A stretch of 41,730 nucleotides of DNA, taken from assembly GCA_934133175.1 (NCBI GenBank), contig CAKPAX010000012.1, positions 1 through 41,730 on the forward strand, written 5' to 3'. The position numbers and the translations under genes are program-made. Source of the DNA: an uncultured Clostridia bacterium (lineage in GTDB: Bacteria > Bacillota > Clostridia > TANB77 > CAG-508). This document shows positions 33,689 through 41,730 of this stretch, piece after piece (position 1 is the first letter of the stretch; each line of letters starts with the position of its first letter). The notes under the pieces were generated by a model. That model ran no database searches and was not told the origin of the DNA. It saw nothing but the letters and a program-made list of their open reading frames with translations.

Positions 33689-33763
33689 TAGATTTTTTAT
33701 AAATTTTATAATTTTTTTTATTTTTTTATTAAACCTTACCTTTTTCAATATATACACGTCTTT

Positions 33764-33804
33764 ATTTTGTCCAAGAATCTTTGATAAAAATTCTTGGACA
33801 AAAT
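33764..33804 (-). terminator. Hairpin after secF
   Basis: Perfect 15-bp stem (33764-33778 with 33790-33804), 6 bp past the secF stop. The sequence after it on the minus strand is A-rich rather than T-rich, so it is an atypical terminator or an mRNA 3' stabiliser. Confidence 0.55.
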
Positions 33805-33810
33805 ATAAAT

Positions 33811-34470
33811 TTAATTTTTACTTTCTTCTTCCTTTTTGAAACTTAAACTTTTTTCGAATTTAGCTATTATTATAAACTCTGTTAATCCATATAATATTAA
33901 TGCTATAGGAAGTGTGATTTTGCATATAGGCAATCTCAATATTGCTAAAACACTTGCAAAAACAGCCTCAACTATACATGTATTTAAAATTAATTCAACA
34001 AATACTCTTACTGGATTAAGTTTCCAAAATCTTACTATTGAATAAACCGCTATTATAGCAATTGATATTACTATTGGTAATATATAATTTTTGGCAATAT
34101 CAGTTAACTTTACATTTGGAACTGACTCTACACTTGTTGTTACATCATCTAATTCATATTTCTCTTTAATTTTATCTAATACACTATTTTTTTGATCTTC
34201 TGTAATTTCTTTTGAAGAAATAGATACCATATCACCATATAACTCTACTTTTTTTATACTAACTTCTTGTTTTCCAAATATTTCTTTTACTATTGACTTT
34301 ATATCATTTATATCAAAGTCTTTTCCTATATATATTTCAATTTTTTGGCTTGTTCTATAATCTATTCCAACATTAAATCCTTTTGATATAATAACTATTA
34401 AACCTATTATTATAATAAGTATTGCTAATCCATATATTATTTTATTCTTATTGCTTAATAAATCTTTCAT
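33811..34470 (-). CDS. secF: SecF-like translocase subunit, short and degenerate
   Basis: 219 aa against about 300 in the usual protein. TM1 (about 11-31) and the FNVGIDYRTSQKIEIYIG start of the extracytoplasmic domain are SecF-like. Only about three further TMs follow (130-200), so two of the usual six appear to be missing. The conserved TM motif around S-x-N-D-T-x-x-x-F-D-R is replaced by LYGLTEFIIIAKFEKS, lacking the Asp and Arg linked to proton-driven function. It follows secD by 11 bp with a good SD (GGAGG), so it appears expressed rather than decayed. Confidence 0.78.
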   Translation of the reverse strand: MKDLLSNKNKIIYGLAILIIIIGLIVIISKGFNVGIDYRTSQKIEIYIGKDFDINDIKSIVKEIFGKQEVSIKKVELYGDMVSISSKEITEDQKNSVLDKIKEKYELDDVTTSVESVPNVKLTDIAKNYILPIVISIAIIAVYSIVRFWKLNPVRVFVELILNTCIVEAVFASVLAILRLPICKITLPIALILYGLTEFIIIAKFEKSLSFKKEEESKN

Positions 34471-34481
34471 TTCTTTTCCTC

Positions 34482-35933
34482 CTATTTACCCTCTTTTATT
34501 TTTATTAATCCTTTTGTTATTACAATATTATAAACTAATAATACAACAACTCCCCAAAATAGTGTTGTTCCAAATCCTTTTAAAGGATTTAGATTCATAA
34601 GAGTAAATACAATACTTATTATTGCTATTGGTATAATTTTAAATACAAAATTAACATATGTTTTATTAATTACCTTTGAAACACCTTCATCTTTATTATT
34701 TTTTATGTTTCCTAACATTTTTACATTATATAAGTAATTTAATATTAATATCAATAAAACTCCTGCTAGTGAAGATATAGATATCAATGTATTAGTATAT
34801 CTAATTACTAATAAATATGTTGCTACTAAACCAATATATGAAATTACTGATAATAATCCATTTAATCTATATATTAAAACTAATATTATTAGTGCAATAG
34901 CAAATACAACTGTAACTCCTATAATTGCTTTTAAAAGAACATCATTTGTTATATCTGTTTGTATATATTTATTTTCGTCTATATCATATTCCAAAGGTAA
35001 CTTACCAATATCTAATAATGTAGCTATTGTTGTAGCAGATTCTTTAGTATCATTTAATGTATCTTTATCTGTAGTTGCTGATCCCATTGATAATTGAATT
35101 GATCCATTAGCAATTTCTTCTTCAAAACTTGTTGTAATCATATCTGTACCATCAATTTGTAATGTTACTTTTTTTTCTTTGCTAGTTGTATCTGTTGTTT
35201 CACTTGAATCTTCTGTTGTATCTGTTGAAGACTCATCTGTTGTTTCATTAGTTGCATTCTCTTCTGTTGTATTTTCAGCACTTGTATCTTGCTTTACATA
35301 TGTATTGCTTATTTCCTTTAATTTTTCTTTACCTTCTTTATTAAATTCAATATTTAAATACACAATTGTTCCATTTTCTGTTGTATTATAAAGTACATTT
35401 GCAGATTTAACACTAGAATTATCCATTAAAACATCTTTACTTGTCGAATCTATTATTTCAAATTTGCTAGTTTCAGCAATATTGCTAACAATATGATCTG
35501 TTTCTTTGTCTTCTGGAACTTCAATATAAATAGTTCCATCTTCTTCATTAAATCTTAAATTATAATCTTCAACATTTAATCTTTTTAATCTTTCTTCTAT
35601 AATTTTTTTTGTTTTTTGATAATTTGCTTTGTTTAAGTCTTCTTCTTTATTTATTGTTTTTTCCTCTTTTGTATAACCATTTTTTTCAATTTCTTCATCA
35701 GTAGCACTATCTATAACATTTCCATCTTTATCTTTTATTATTGTTTCCGTACCATCTTTTACTTTTAAAGAAAAAACTCTACTTCCTTTTAAATCCATTG
35801 CTAACTGATAATCTTTTACTTTATTTTCCATTCTATTTTGTACTTTTACATATACTCCTATAAAAGAAACCAAACAAATTACTGTAATTACTAAAATTAT
35901 TGTTATTATTTTTAAAACCTTTCCTTTTTTCAC
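34482..35933 (-). CDS. secD: SecD-like translocase subunit, degenerate TM motif
   Basis: 483 aa from a GTG with AGGAGG 7 nt upstream; an in-frame ATG 36 nt earlier would place the SD inside the gene. SecD landmarks: AMDLKGSRVFSL (DLKGG region), KIIEERLKRLNVEDYNLRF, a Thr/Ser/Glu-rich insert (about 220-255), VTLQIDGTDMITTSFEEEI and LLDIGKLPLEYDI. Six TMs at the C-terminus. The TM4 motif, usually GMAVDANVLIFERI, reads LILNYLYNVKMLGNI, so the essential intramembrane Asp is absent. It is between the HD gene (16 bp upstream) and secF. Confidence 0.88.
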   Translation of the reverse strand: MKKGKVLKIITIILVITVICLVSFIGVYVKVQNRMENKVKDYQLAMDLKGSRVFSLKVKDGTETIIKDKDGNVIDSATDEEIEKNGYTKEEKTINKEEDLNKANYQKTKKIIEERLKRLNVEDYNLRFNEEDGTIYIEVPEDKETDHIVSNIAETSKFEIIDSTSKDVLMDNSSVKSANVLYNTTENGTIVYLNIEFNKEGKEKLKEISNTYVKQDTSAENTTEENATNETTDESSTDTTEDSSETTDTTSKEKKVTLQIDGTDMITTSFEEEIANGSIQLSMGSATTDKDTLNDTKESATTIATLLDIGKLPLEYDIDENKYIQTDITNDVLLKAIIGVTVVFAIALIILVLIYRLNGLLSVISYIGLVATYLLVIRYTNTLISISSLAGVLLILILNYLYNVKMLGNIKNNKDEGVSKVINKTYVNFVFKIIPIAIISIVFTLMNLNPLKGFGTTLFWGVVVLLVYNIVITKGLIKIKEGK

Positions 35934-35949
35934 TTTTATTCCTCCTAAA

Positions 35950-36611
35950 TTATAATAATTTTGTTCCATTTATTATTAGTTCATACCAAATTTTTAAATA
36001 TTTAGCTGCATATTTGCTCATCATTGTTCTATCCATAAATATTTCAAAATAATTTAATACTGGACATATTTTTGTATCAATGGTTAAATCTAATGTTATT
36101 TTTCTATTTTCACTATCCATTGTTAAATTTGATTCTGTAACAGCATAATTAACTCTATCATGTATATCAAATGTTGACATATTAACTTTTGAAACTCTAT
36201 CTCTATGTACATCAGATTTATCTGCCAATATTAATGCTGCTGAAATATCACTTATTGCAGTTCCTGTTTTTTCATCATGATTACCTATAGCCATCATTAT
36301 TTCAGTTCTATCTTCTACAGGCATTCCCATTTCTTTTAAAATGTTATACGCAAGTATAGCCCCTGTATGAGCATGATCAACCCTATTTATACTATTGCCT
36401 ATATCATGCAGATATCCAGCTATTCTTGCTAATTCAACTGTATGATTATCAAAATTAAGTTTTTCTAATATATCTCCAGCCCTCTCTGATACAATTCCAA
36501 TATGTCTTGTAGAATGTTCCGTATAACCGGATTGCTTCAATTTGCTTTTGCGCACCTTTTACTAAAGCCTGTACTTCCAAATTGCTTTTAACATCTTCTA
36601 AAGTTATCATC
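35950..36611 (-). CDS. HD-domain phosphohydrolase, frame shifts at start and at CGG
   Basis: HD-superfamily metal-dependent phosphohydrolase. The main frame (from 36528 down) has GYTEHSTRHIGIVSERAGDI, the HD motif GYLHDIGNS, VDHAHTGA, IGNHDE and ILADKSDVHRDRV, all intact. Upstream, ATG 36611 with GGAGG starts MIT, then a +1 shift within CTTTTAG is needed to read LEDVKSNLEVQALVKGAQKQ and then IEAI. A second shift at the CGG of 36527-36529 joins it to GYTEHS. Starting at TTG 36580 would avoid the first shift. It could be decaying, or recoded at CGG with a downstream start. It heads the secD-secF operon. Confidence 0.7.
36527..36529 (-). other. Putative +1 frameshift site, CGG (HD gene)
   Basis: Zero frame GCA ATC CGG TTA; shifted ATC-c-GGT TAT ACG. 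The Gly-Tyr-Thr-Glu-His that follows is the normal family sequence. Confidence 0.6.
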
Positions 36612-36651
36612 ATTTCCTCCTGTTTTTTATTCTTATTAAAATCTTTATAGA

Positions 36652-36680
36652 TTGTATATTAAAACAAAAAAAATATCAAC
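36652..36680 (-). promoter_or_regulatory. Promoter of the HD-secD-secF operon
   Basis: TTGATA (36675-36680), 17-nt spacer, TACAAT (36652-36657), about 40 nt before the ATG. Confidence 0.65.
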
Positions 36681-36729
36681 TATTTTTTTAAATAAATAAT
36701 CGACATTTTTCTTTATTTATCTTTTATTA

Positions 36730-37104
36730 TTATTTTTTATTTACTCCTATTATCCCACCAACTATACCAAAAATTATTCCGCTGAATATAAGTATTATGC
36801 TTCGTAGATTAATATTAAACTGAAAACTAAGTAAACTAGAAATACAATATAATAGCAGAAAATATATTCCACCTACAATTGCACCATTCATAATACCATT
36901 TTTATTCAGTTTTAAATTTCCAATAGAACTTCCTATTAATATACTTATTGATGTTATAACAATTATTACAGGACCTATAGTATTTTCATCAATTGAAGTA
37001 TATGTCAATACCAATGAATACACAAACAACAAAATTAATGTTGAAACTATTGATATTATTACACCCTTAAAAATATTTCTTACACTATTAGAATAATTCT
37101 CCAT
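36730..37104 (-). CDS. TIGR04086-family membrane protein
   Basis: 124 aa, four TMs (about 10-33, 42-60, 68-90, 98-120), glycine-rich last helix (GIIFGIVGGIIG). It matches the small clostridial TIGR04086 membrane family, often near secDF/yajC, as here. Function unknown. SD GGAGAG is upstream of the ATG; a TATAAT at about 37138 may be its -10. Confidence 0.82.
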   Translation of the reverse strand: MENYSNSVRNIFKGVIISIVSTLILLFVYSLVLTYTSIDENTIGPVIIVITSISILIGSSIGNLKLNKNGIMNGAIVGGIYFLLLYCISSLLSFQFNINLRSIILIFSGIIFGIVGGIIGVNKK

Positions 37105-37164
37105 ATTTGATCTCTCCTCTACCTAATATATATTTATTCATATTATACATTAAATAGAACTTTA

Positions 37165-37437
37165 TTATCTGGATTCTATCTCTTTATTATTTGCCTTTTT
37201 ATATTCATTTAAAATATTTATCTCTTCATCAAAGTCTACCTTAAATAAATTATTTATTTTCATCATTCTATCTAAAATTTGTTTTTTCTCACCCTCATCA
37301 CTTGTTTTTTGCATCATATCAAATAAAAATTTTGCAATTCCATCACCTATTTTGTTATCAATCTTCTTTTTTATGTTTTCATCAGTATTCACTTTTAATT
37401 CATCTATAAATTTTAATCTTCTTTGAAATTTGTCCAT
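37165..37437 (-). CDS. Small hypothetical helical protein
   Basis: 90 aa, charged and helical, no TM. ATG with AGGAG about 10 nt upstream. Contains FLFDMMQKTSDEGEKKQILD and repeated Lys/Glu heptad-like stretches. Family not recognised. It has an inverted repeat 23 bp upstream of its start. Confidence 0.65.
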   Translation of the reverse strand: MDKFQRRLKFIDELKVNTDENIKKKIDNKIGDGIAKFLFDMMQKTSDEGEKKQILDRMMKINNLFKVDFDEEINILNEYKKANNKEIESR

Positions 37438-37459
37438 CTCATATCAACTCCTAAATACA

Positions 37460-37494
37460 TCATATATTTTATTCACGGCTAATAAAATATATGA
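37460..37494. repeat. Perfect inverted repeat upstream of the 90-aa gene
   Basis: 14-bp arms TCATATATTTTATT and its complement (37460-37473 with 37481-37494), 7-nt spacer. No T-run on the minus strand, so it could be an operator or leader hairpin as well as a weak terminator for the nuclease gene. Confidence 0.6.
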
Positions 37495-37509
37495 CATTTA
37501 GAAGATATT

Positions 37510-38253
37510 TTATTTTTTCAACTTGCTTTCTCCTGTCAAATAATTTATTTCAATTCCAGGTTGAACATTGTATACATATATATTAAATTGTATTCCTTTT
37601 CCATTATCCTCTATTGAATATGCTTCCATTTGTACTCCACTTGCAACTAGATTTTTTTCTTTAAATATAGGTGTAACTCTGTATAAAACATGATTATTTT
37701 CATTTTTTTCTATATAATCATCAACTAAATTTTCAAATGGCAACATACCTTCTACATTCATATAACGTGTTCCTGTAATCAAGTTTTGTTTATTTGCATT
37801 TTCTCCGGCCAATTGCCAACCAATTAAATGACATCGATTATATAAATAATTTCCATCTATAATTCCATCATATTTAACATTTTTCCAACCACTTGGTTTT
37901 ATCTCACTAATTGATTCTCGTTTTTCATCCTTTTTTGGCATTATTTCTTTACAAATATTTGCATATGCAACCCCACATCTTCCCAAATCATCTAACTTAG
38001 AATACTTTTCAAAACTCTTTGTTGTATATTCTTCTTCTCTAAAATTAGGAATATTGTTATTTATATATACATATGGATTATCTGTGTATTCTGGTATACT
38101 GCTTAAATCAAATGAACTTATAGTAGTTTGGATGTTATTATTTTTTTCATTATTTTCTATTTTGGGACTATAATATGTAATTATTAATCCTAATATTATA
38201 ATTATTAATCCATATATAAATTTTTGTATTTTATTTTTTTCTCTTTTATTCAT
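37510..38253 (-). CDS. DNA/RNA non-specific endonuclease, membrane-anchored
   Basis: Degrades nucleic acid outside the cell or during uptake. Signal anchor (about 11-27), then the beta-beta-alpha metal nuclease fold: LGRCGVAYANICKEIMP, the catalytic NRCHLIG (139-145, His142), NLITGTRYMNVEGMLPFE and SGVQMEAYSIE, as in DNA-entry nucleases of the EndA type. 247 aa is normal. Monocistronic with its own promoter (38285-38313). Confidence 0.9.
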   Translation of the reverse strand: MNKREKNKIQKFIYGLIIIILGLIITYYSPKIENNEKNNNIQTTISSFDLSSIPEYTDNPYVYINNNIPNFREEEYTTKSFEKYSKLDDLGRCGVAYANICKEIMPKKDEKRESISEIKPSGWKNVKYDGIIDGNYLYNRCHLIGWQLAGENANKQNLITGTRYMNVEGMLPFENLVDDYIEKNENNHVLYRVTPIFKEKNLVASGVQMEAYSIEDNGKGIQFNIYVYNVQPGIEINYLTGESKLKK

Positions 38254-38284
38254 TTTTCTCCCTCAATCTATTTAAAATTACCAA

Positions 38285-38313
38285 AATATATCATATTAGT
38301 TTAATTTTTACAA
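38285..38313 (-). promoter_or_regulatory. Promoter of the nuclease gene
   Basis: TTGTAA (38308-38313), 17-nt spacer ending TGA, TATATT (38285-38290). Very similar to the promoter at 41506-41534. Confidence 0.7.
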
Positions 38314-38348
38314 TAAAATCTCACAAACAAACTTTAGTCTTTTATTGC

Positions 38349-38380
38349 AAAAAGCCTATACACTTCGCATAGGCTTTTTT
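38349..38380 (-). terminator. Terminator of the 886-aa/129-aa operon
   Basis: 11-bp stem AAAAAGCCTAT/ATAGGCTTTTT (38349-38359 with 38369-38379), T5 on the minus strand, just past the 129-aa gene stop. Confidence 0.88.
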
Positions 38381-38383
38381 CTT

Positions 38384-38773
38384 TTATACGCTTGCATAAA
38401 CTTTTCTTTTTTGCTCATATTTTATCTTCATTATTTTGTTTCTTTTTTGTAAAATTGATTTTCTTAAATCTTCAATTTGAGAATTATATAATTTTCTTAA
38501 TTTGTTTTTTTCTTCCTCCGACAAATCATTTTCAGTTATTTTCTTCTCTCTTATTAATTTTTGTAATTGCAATAACTTCTGTTCTTCTGTTTCTTCAATT
38601 TTTATGCTTTGGACAAAAATTGAATCTTTAATTTTTTCTTGATTTTCAAGTATATTATCTGTATTTTCTATTTTGCAATCTTTTATAATTTGTTGTTTAA
38701 ATAACTTTTTTAAATAGTTTTTTATTTTAGTAAATATATTTTCATTTACTGGCATCAAACTATGATTTGACAT
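38384..38773 (-). CDS. Hypothetical 129-aa coiled-coil protein
   Basis: Soluble and highly charged. A KIKNYLKKLFKQ amphipathic helix is near the N-terminus; the C-terminal half is a long helix (EEQKLLQLQKLIREKKITEN, then DLSEEEKNKLRKLYNSQIED) predicted coiled coil. It starts 11 bp after the 886-aa gene and shares its terminator. I recall similar small genes paired with a large soluble partner in clostridia, but have no function to give. Confidence 0.75.
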   Translation of the reverse strand: MSNHSLMPVNENIFTKIKNYLKKLFKQQIIKDCKIENTDNILENQEKIKDSIFVQSIKIEETEEQKLLQLQKLIREKKITENDLSEEEKNKLRKLYNSQIEDLRKSILQKRNKIMKIKYEQKRKVYASV

Positions 38774-38784
38774 TTGTTTTCCTC

Positions 38785-41445
38785 CTAATCATCAAATTTT
38801 ATTTCACCATCGCTAATTTCTTGTTGACTTGTTTTATCATAATCCTTTAATAAATCTGTTGTTTTTTCATCTAATGTCTCAAGAATATATTTTTGCTCAT
38901 CCAATTCTTCAAGTGATGGTTCTATTGCTTTTTCACCTTGTAGTTGTCTTTGATATGAAACAAAAGAATCTCTTTGTTTTTCAATTTTTCTTACATTCCA
39001 AGCATTTTCTCCTGTATCCTGCATAAATAAAATCTCACTATTAAATTTATTGATTTGTTGTTGTATTGCTTCAGGTGTTGCATATTCTATTTTTGCTTGA
39101 TCTAATATCCCATCTACATAATATATTAAGCCATTTGATACATTAACATGTGCTATATCTGTTGGTACATTAAATCCCCATCCAAATGCACTAGATGATA
39201 TTCTAAACCCTCGTTGTTTTGCAATATCTCTCATAGGTCCATTTTCAAATTCTACTAAAAATGCTGAATTGGTTAAATTATTATAATTAGACGCAAAGTA
39301 TTTTGAAAATCCATCTGCTAATATTAGTTTTCTATCATTTCTAAAACTAAGTTCATCTATATCTCCATGTTTTTCCATATAATCTGCATAAGCATTGCCT
39401 AATGCCTCTATAAATTTTTGTTGTTCTTTAGATACACTTTCTTGCCCTTGTTCTTTTGCTTTTTTTTCTTGTTCTCTGTCATATTCAGCAATTTCATCTT
39501 TTTGCAAATATAATGTTTCTAGATCATAAGGTACAGAACTTGTATCTGGCCATTCTAAATCATTTGGATGTTCTTTTTTATATTCTTCCCAAATTCTATC
39601 ATGTTCTTTTCTAGCATATTGAATATTTTTTCTTCTTAACCATTTCTCTTTATCAAAACTATCTTTATGCTCTTCATCAAATTCTTTTAAATTTTCCCAT
39701 CCATATTTTTCTTCAATTTTATCTAATTGCTCTCTAAACTTATTGGAATTAGCAACTCCTTGCATTTTCTTAATTTCTTTAATAATATCTCGTTTTCTTT
39801 GTAATTTTTCTTTTTCTGACAATCCTAGAGTTTCTAACTCACTTATCCTAGTTGAATAACTTTCAATTAATTGTTGAGCTTTCAATTCAACTTCCTTTTC
39901 TTGTTCTAGAATTCTTTGTGTTTCTTCTTGTTTTTTTATTAATGGTTCCCTTTTTATAGCTAGTGTTTTCATTTCATTTTCATATTCTTGCTCAAATCCA
40001 TCTTTTACTTCTTGTGGTATTTTAGCTTCCTCTTTCATTATTCTTGTATTTACAGATGTTAGTAAATCTTGTCTATATTCATCAGTCATATATAATATCC
40101 CAGATTTTCCATACTCACTACTTACAGTTGCACACTTTCCACTTTTCATTTCTACTGATGTTTTGCTTGGAAATACATCATATATAGGATATCCAGAATC
40201 AAAATCACTCATGTCCATACTATAAAATGCTAATGATAACTCTTGACAAGGATCATAATCAATATTTAAATAAGAATCATATCTTTCTAATTTAAGATCA
40301 ACATATTCTCCTAATGCTTTTGAAAATTTTTCTTCATTTCTTGATGTAATATTAGGGTATTTATGCTTTACACATCCTAAGAAATAATCTATAACTGATT
40401 GTTTTATCTTTTGATTTACTTCATTTTTTTCTCTTTTTTTGGTTATTGAAGATTGTTTTTTACCATTTTCTTTAAGACCACTATTTAAGTCATATCCTAA
40501 TATTGATAATAATTCTCTAGTTTTTTGCTTTCCTTCCTTTTCATATAGCTTAATTACTTGTTCCTTTCCACCTAATTGGTTTATATCTTTTTTACTCATA
40601 TTGGCAAATAAGTCTGGAAGAACCATTTTTTCTTCTTTTTCTTTTGGTGGTAATTTTTCTTTTATTTGAGAAAGATATTCTTTTGTTGATTCAAGTGATT
40701 TGAATTTAGCTTTTACCGTATTAAAGTATGCAAATGCTTCTTCATTTATTTTCCCATTTTCCTTTACAACATCGTCTCTACTTATATTCATTATTTCATT
40801 CATAAAATCTTGAATAATGGGCAACATTTCTTCATCATCACCCATTTCTTGTGCAATCCATTCTATGTATGCATCTAAAGTATCTATATCTCCACCTTCT
40901 AAAGTTTCTTTTTTAGCCTGTTCTGAATATGCTAATTCGTAAATAAAATCCTCTTTCATTCCATACATATCACTTTTATATCTATCGTCATCAGAATATT
41001 CACATTCCATAGTAACTTTACCATTTTCTTTTTTATATGTTTGATCTTCACATTCGCAATAGTCATATTCAGGTTCTATATATTCTTCATTAGAATGGTA
41101 TGTTATTTTTCCTGTAGTTAAATTTTTTGTTATATAATCATAATTATTTTCATCTGCGGTTCCTTTATCTACATATCCACCTTCACTTATAACTTCACGA
41201 ATAGGATGTGTTTCTCCATCTATTAATACATGAATTTGATCTCCATCTTCTAAATAAGATAGGATTTTTTCAATATCCATATCAGCACTATGCCAACTTA
41301 ATCTTCTTATAGACTCTAATTCATCTTTTCCATTGCTTATTTCAAATCTTTTTTTAAAATTAGGTATTACTAATTTTGCTGTATTTACAAATTTTTCGTT
41401 GTTTTTCCCTATATATTCTAAATTCCAATCTCCATACCAACTCAT
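38785..41445 (-). CDS. Large hypothetical soluble protein, 886 aa
   Basis: Unrecognised. ATG with AAGGAG 8 nt upstream. It begins MSWYGDWNLEYIGKNNEKF. No signal peptide or TM, very acidic. An N-terminal alpha/beta part (1-130) includes a short Cys pair (DYCECEDQ). A middle Lys-rich linker (about 320-345) and a strong coiled coil (about 495-640) follow. The C-terminal domain has SAFGWGFNVPTDIAHVNVSN and ends in an acidic tail. The first domain (IHVLIDGETHPIREVI) may be a ligand- or partner-binding module. It forms a two-gene operon with the 129-aa gene and sits directly beside tRNA-Gln. Confidence 0.8.
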   Translation of the reverse strand: MSWYGDWNLEYIGKNNEKFVNTAKLVIPNFKKRFEISNGKDELESIRRLSWHSADMDIEKILSYLEDGDQIHVLIDGETHPIREVISEGGYVDKGTADENNYDYITKNLTTGKITYHSNEEYIEPEYDYCECEDQTYKKENGKVTMECEYSDDDRYKSDMYGMKEDFIYELAYSEQAKKETLEGGDIDTLDAYIEWIAQEMGDDEEMLPIIQDFMNEIMNISRDDVVKENGKINEEAFAYFNTVKAKFKSLESTKEYLSQIKEKLPPKEKEEKMVLPDLFANMSKKDINQLGGKEQVIKLYEKEGKQKTRELLSILGYDLNSGLKENGKKQSSITKKREKNEVNQKIKQSVIDYFLGCVKHKYPNITSRNEEKFSKALGEYVDLKLERYDSYLNIDYDPCQELSLAFYSMDMSDFDSGYPIYDVFPSKTSVEMKSGKCATVSSEYGKSGILYMTDEYRQDLLTSVNTRIMKEEAKIPQEVKDGFEQEYENEMKTLAIKREPLIKKQEETQRILEQEKEVELKAQQLIESYSTRISELETLGLSEKEKLQRKRDIIKEIKKMQGVANSNKFREQLDKIEEKYGWENLKEFDEEHKDSFDKEKWLRRKNIQYARKEHDRIWEEYKKEHPNDLEWPDTSSVPYDLETLYLQKDEIAEYDREQEKKAKEQGQESVSKEQQKFIEALGNAYADYMEKHGDIDELSFRNDRKLILADGFSKYFASNYNNLTNSAFLVEFENGPMRDIAKQRGFRISSSAFGWGFNVPTDIAHVNVSNGLIYYVDGILDQAKIEYATPEAIQQQINKFNSEILFMQDTGENAWNVRKIEKQRDSFVSYQRQLQGEKAIEPSLEELDEQKYILETLDEKTTDLLKDYDKTSQQEISDGEIKFDD

Positions 41446-41505
41446 TATGAATCTCCTTTGTTTATAAGTATATAATTACTTGTTTTATATTTTCATTTTA
41501 TATAA

Positions 41506-41534
41506 TTTATATCATAATCCTTTAATTTTTACAA
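41506..41534 (-). promoter_or_regulatory. Promoter of the 886-aa/129-aa operon
   Basis: TTGTAA (41529-41534), 17-nt spacer ending TGA, TATAAA (41506-41511), about 60 nt before the start codon. Confidence 0.7.
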
Positions 41535-41617
41535 TAAATATAATATTGTCATAAAAACTTAATATTTTTGTAATATATTTGAATCCTATACAATTCTATG
41601 TAATTTACACACAAATA

Positions 41618-41651
41618 AAAAAACAACTTTTAAAATTAAAAGTTGTTTTTT
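41618..41651 (-). terminator. Terminator of tRNA-Gln
   Basis: 14-bp stem AAAAAACAACTTTT and its complement, 6-nt loop, T-run, 3 bp past the tRNA. Confidence 0.88.
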
Positions 41652-41654
41652 TGT

Positions 41655-41729
41655 TGGCTGGGCTGGCTAGATTCGAACTAGCGCATGCCAGAGTCAAAGT
41701 CTGGTGCCTTACCGCTTGGCTACAGCCCA
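41655..41729 (-). tRNA. tRNA-Gln (TTG)
   Basis: Acceptor TGGGCTG/CAGCCCA, discriminator G, encoded CCA. Anticodon arm CCAGA-CTTTGAC-TCTGG gives TTG. It ends one base before the window edge; its promoter is outside. Confidence 0.95.
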
Positions 41730-41730
41730 A

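Noticed and set aside
33533..33757. 74-aa frame over tRNA-Asp and tRNA-Val
   Set aside because: Its C-terminal part is just translated tRNA sequence.
33764..33804. Post-secF hairpin as a standard intrinsic terminator
   Set aside because: The stem is perfect, but the minus-strand side lacks a T-run; kept only as a tentative call.

Overview
The window is about 41.7 kb of very AT-rich DNA (roughly a quarter G+C by eye). It reads like a low-GC Bacillota chromosome, most likely an uncultured gut-type Clostridia lineage. The supporting signs are Gram-positive housekeeping genes (mrnC, rbgA, ireB-ruvX-DUF1292, TIGR04086, FemX), strong GGAGG-type ribosome binding sites, TTG/GTG starts and sigma-A promoters with 17-nt spacers. 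Nearly everything is on the minus strand; only 29.6-32.2 kb is read from the plus strand.

Layout, left to right. 1-8.8 kb: one long minus-strand operon with a promoter at 8.8 kb: a FemABX transferase, alanine racemase, a DUF1189 membrane protein, FtsH, MetG, a NodB-type polysaccharide deacetylase and an unrecognised coiled-coil protein cut by the window edge. The theme is cell envelope plus housekeeping. 8.9-11.5 kb: a secreted GH5 glycoside hydrolase with an internal dockerin-like module, followed by a surface protein with a cohesin-like domain and a sortase-type C-terminus. 11.6-14.8 kb: a P-type cation ATPase under a yybP-ykoY (Mn2+) riboswitch, then tRNA-Glu. 15.0-16.4 kb: mrnC and rbgA. 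16.4-21.2 kb: a decayed accessory zone with a serine recombinase remnant, a live-looking four-gene operon headed by an ADP-ribosylglycohydrolase, a KilA-N pseudogene joined to a Cna_B/sortase B scar, and GNAT and ATC-hydrolase remnants. 21.2-29.5 kb: nucleotide-related genes, the ireB-ruvX-DUF1292 block headed by an unusual AT-hook ParA/MinD-like protein, and a glucosaminidase. 29.6-32.2 kb (plus): a surface protein and an acyl-CoA synthetase. 32.2-38.3 kb: an FG-GAP-like lipo/surface protein, tRNA-Val-Asp-Phe, a degenerate SecD/SecF pair, an HD phosphohydrolase, TIGR04086 and a non-specific nuclease. 38.4-41.7 kb: an unrecognised 129-aa/886-aa operon and tRNA-Gln.

The most striking observation is about translation. 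Three otherwise well-formed genes (a HAM1/RdgB-type NTP pyrophosphatase, a small zinc-ribbon protein and an HD phosphohydrolase) are each broken by a +1 frame change. In all three the break falls exactly on an in-frame CGG codon, and skipping the C gives a glycine codon (GGA, GGA, GGT) that restores the expected protein. I found no other in-frame CGG in any intact gene of the window, although CGG occurs out of frame dozens of times and the arginine codons AGA, CGT and CGA are in normal use. The simplest reading is that CGG is not an arginine codon here but a site of +1 ribosomal frameshifting or quadruplet decoding. The HD gene has a second, non-CGG frame problem near its start, so it is the weakest of the three.
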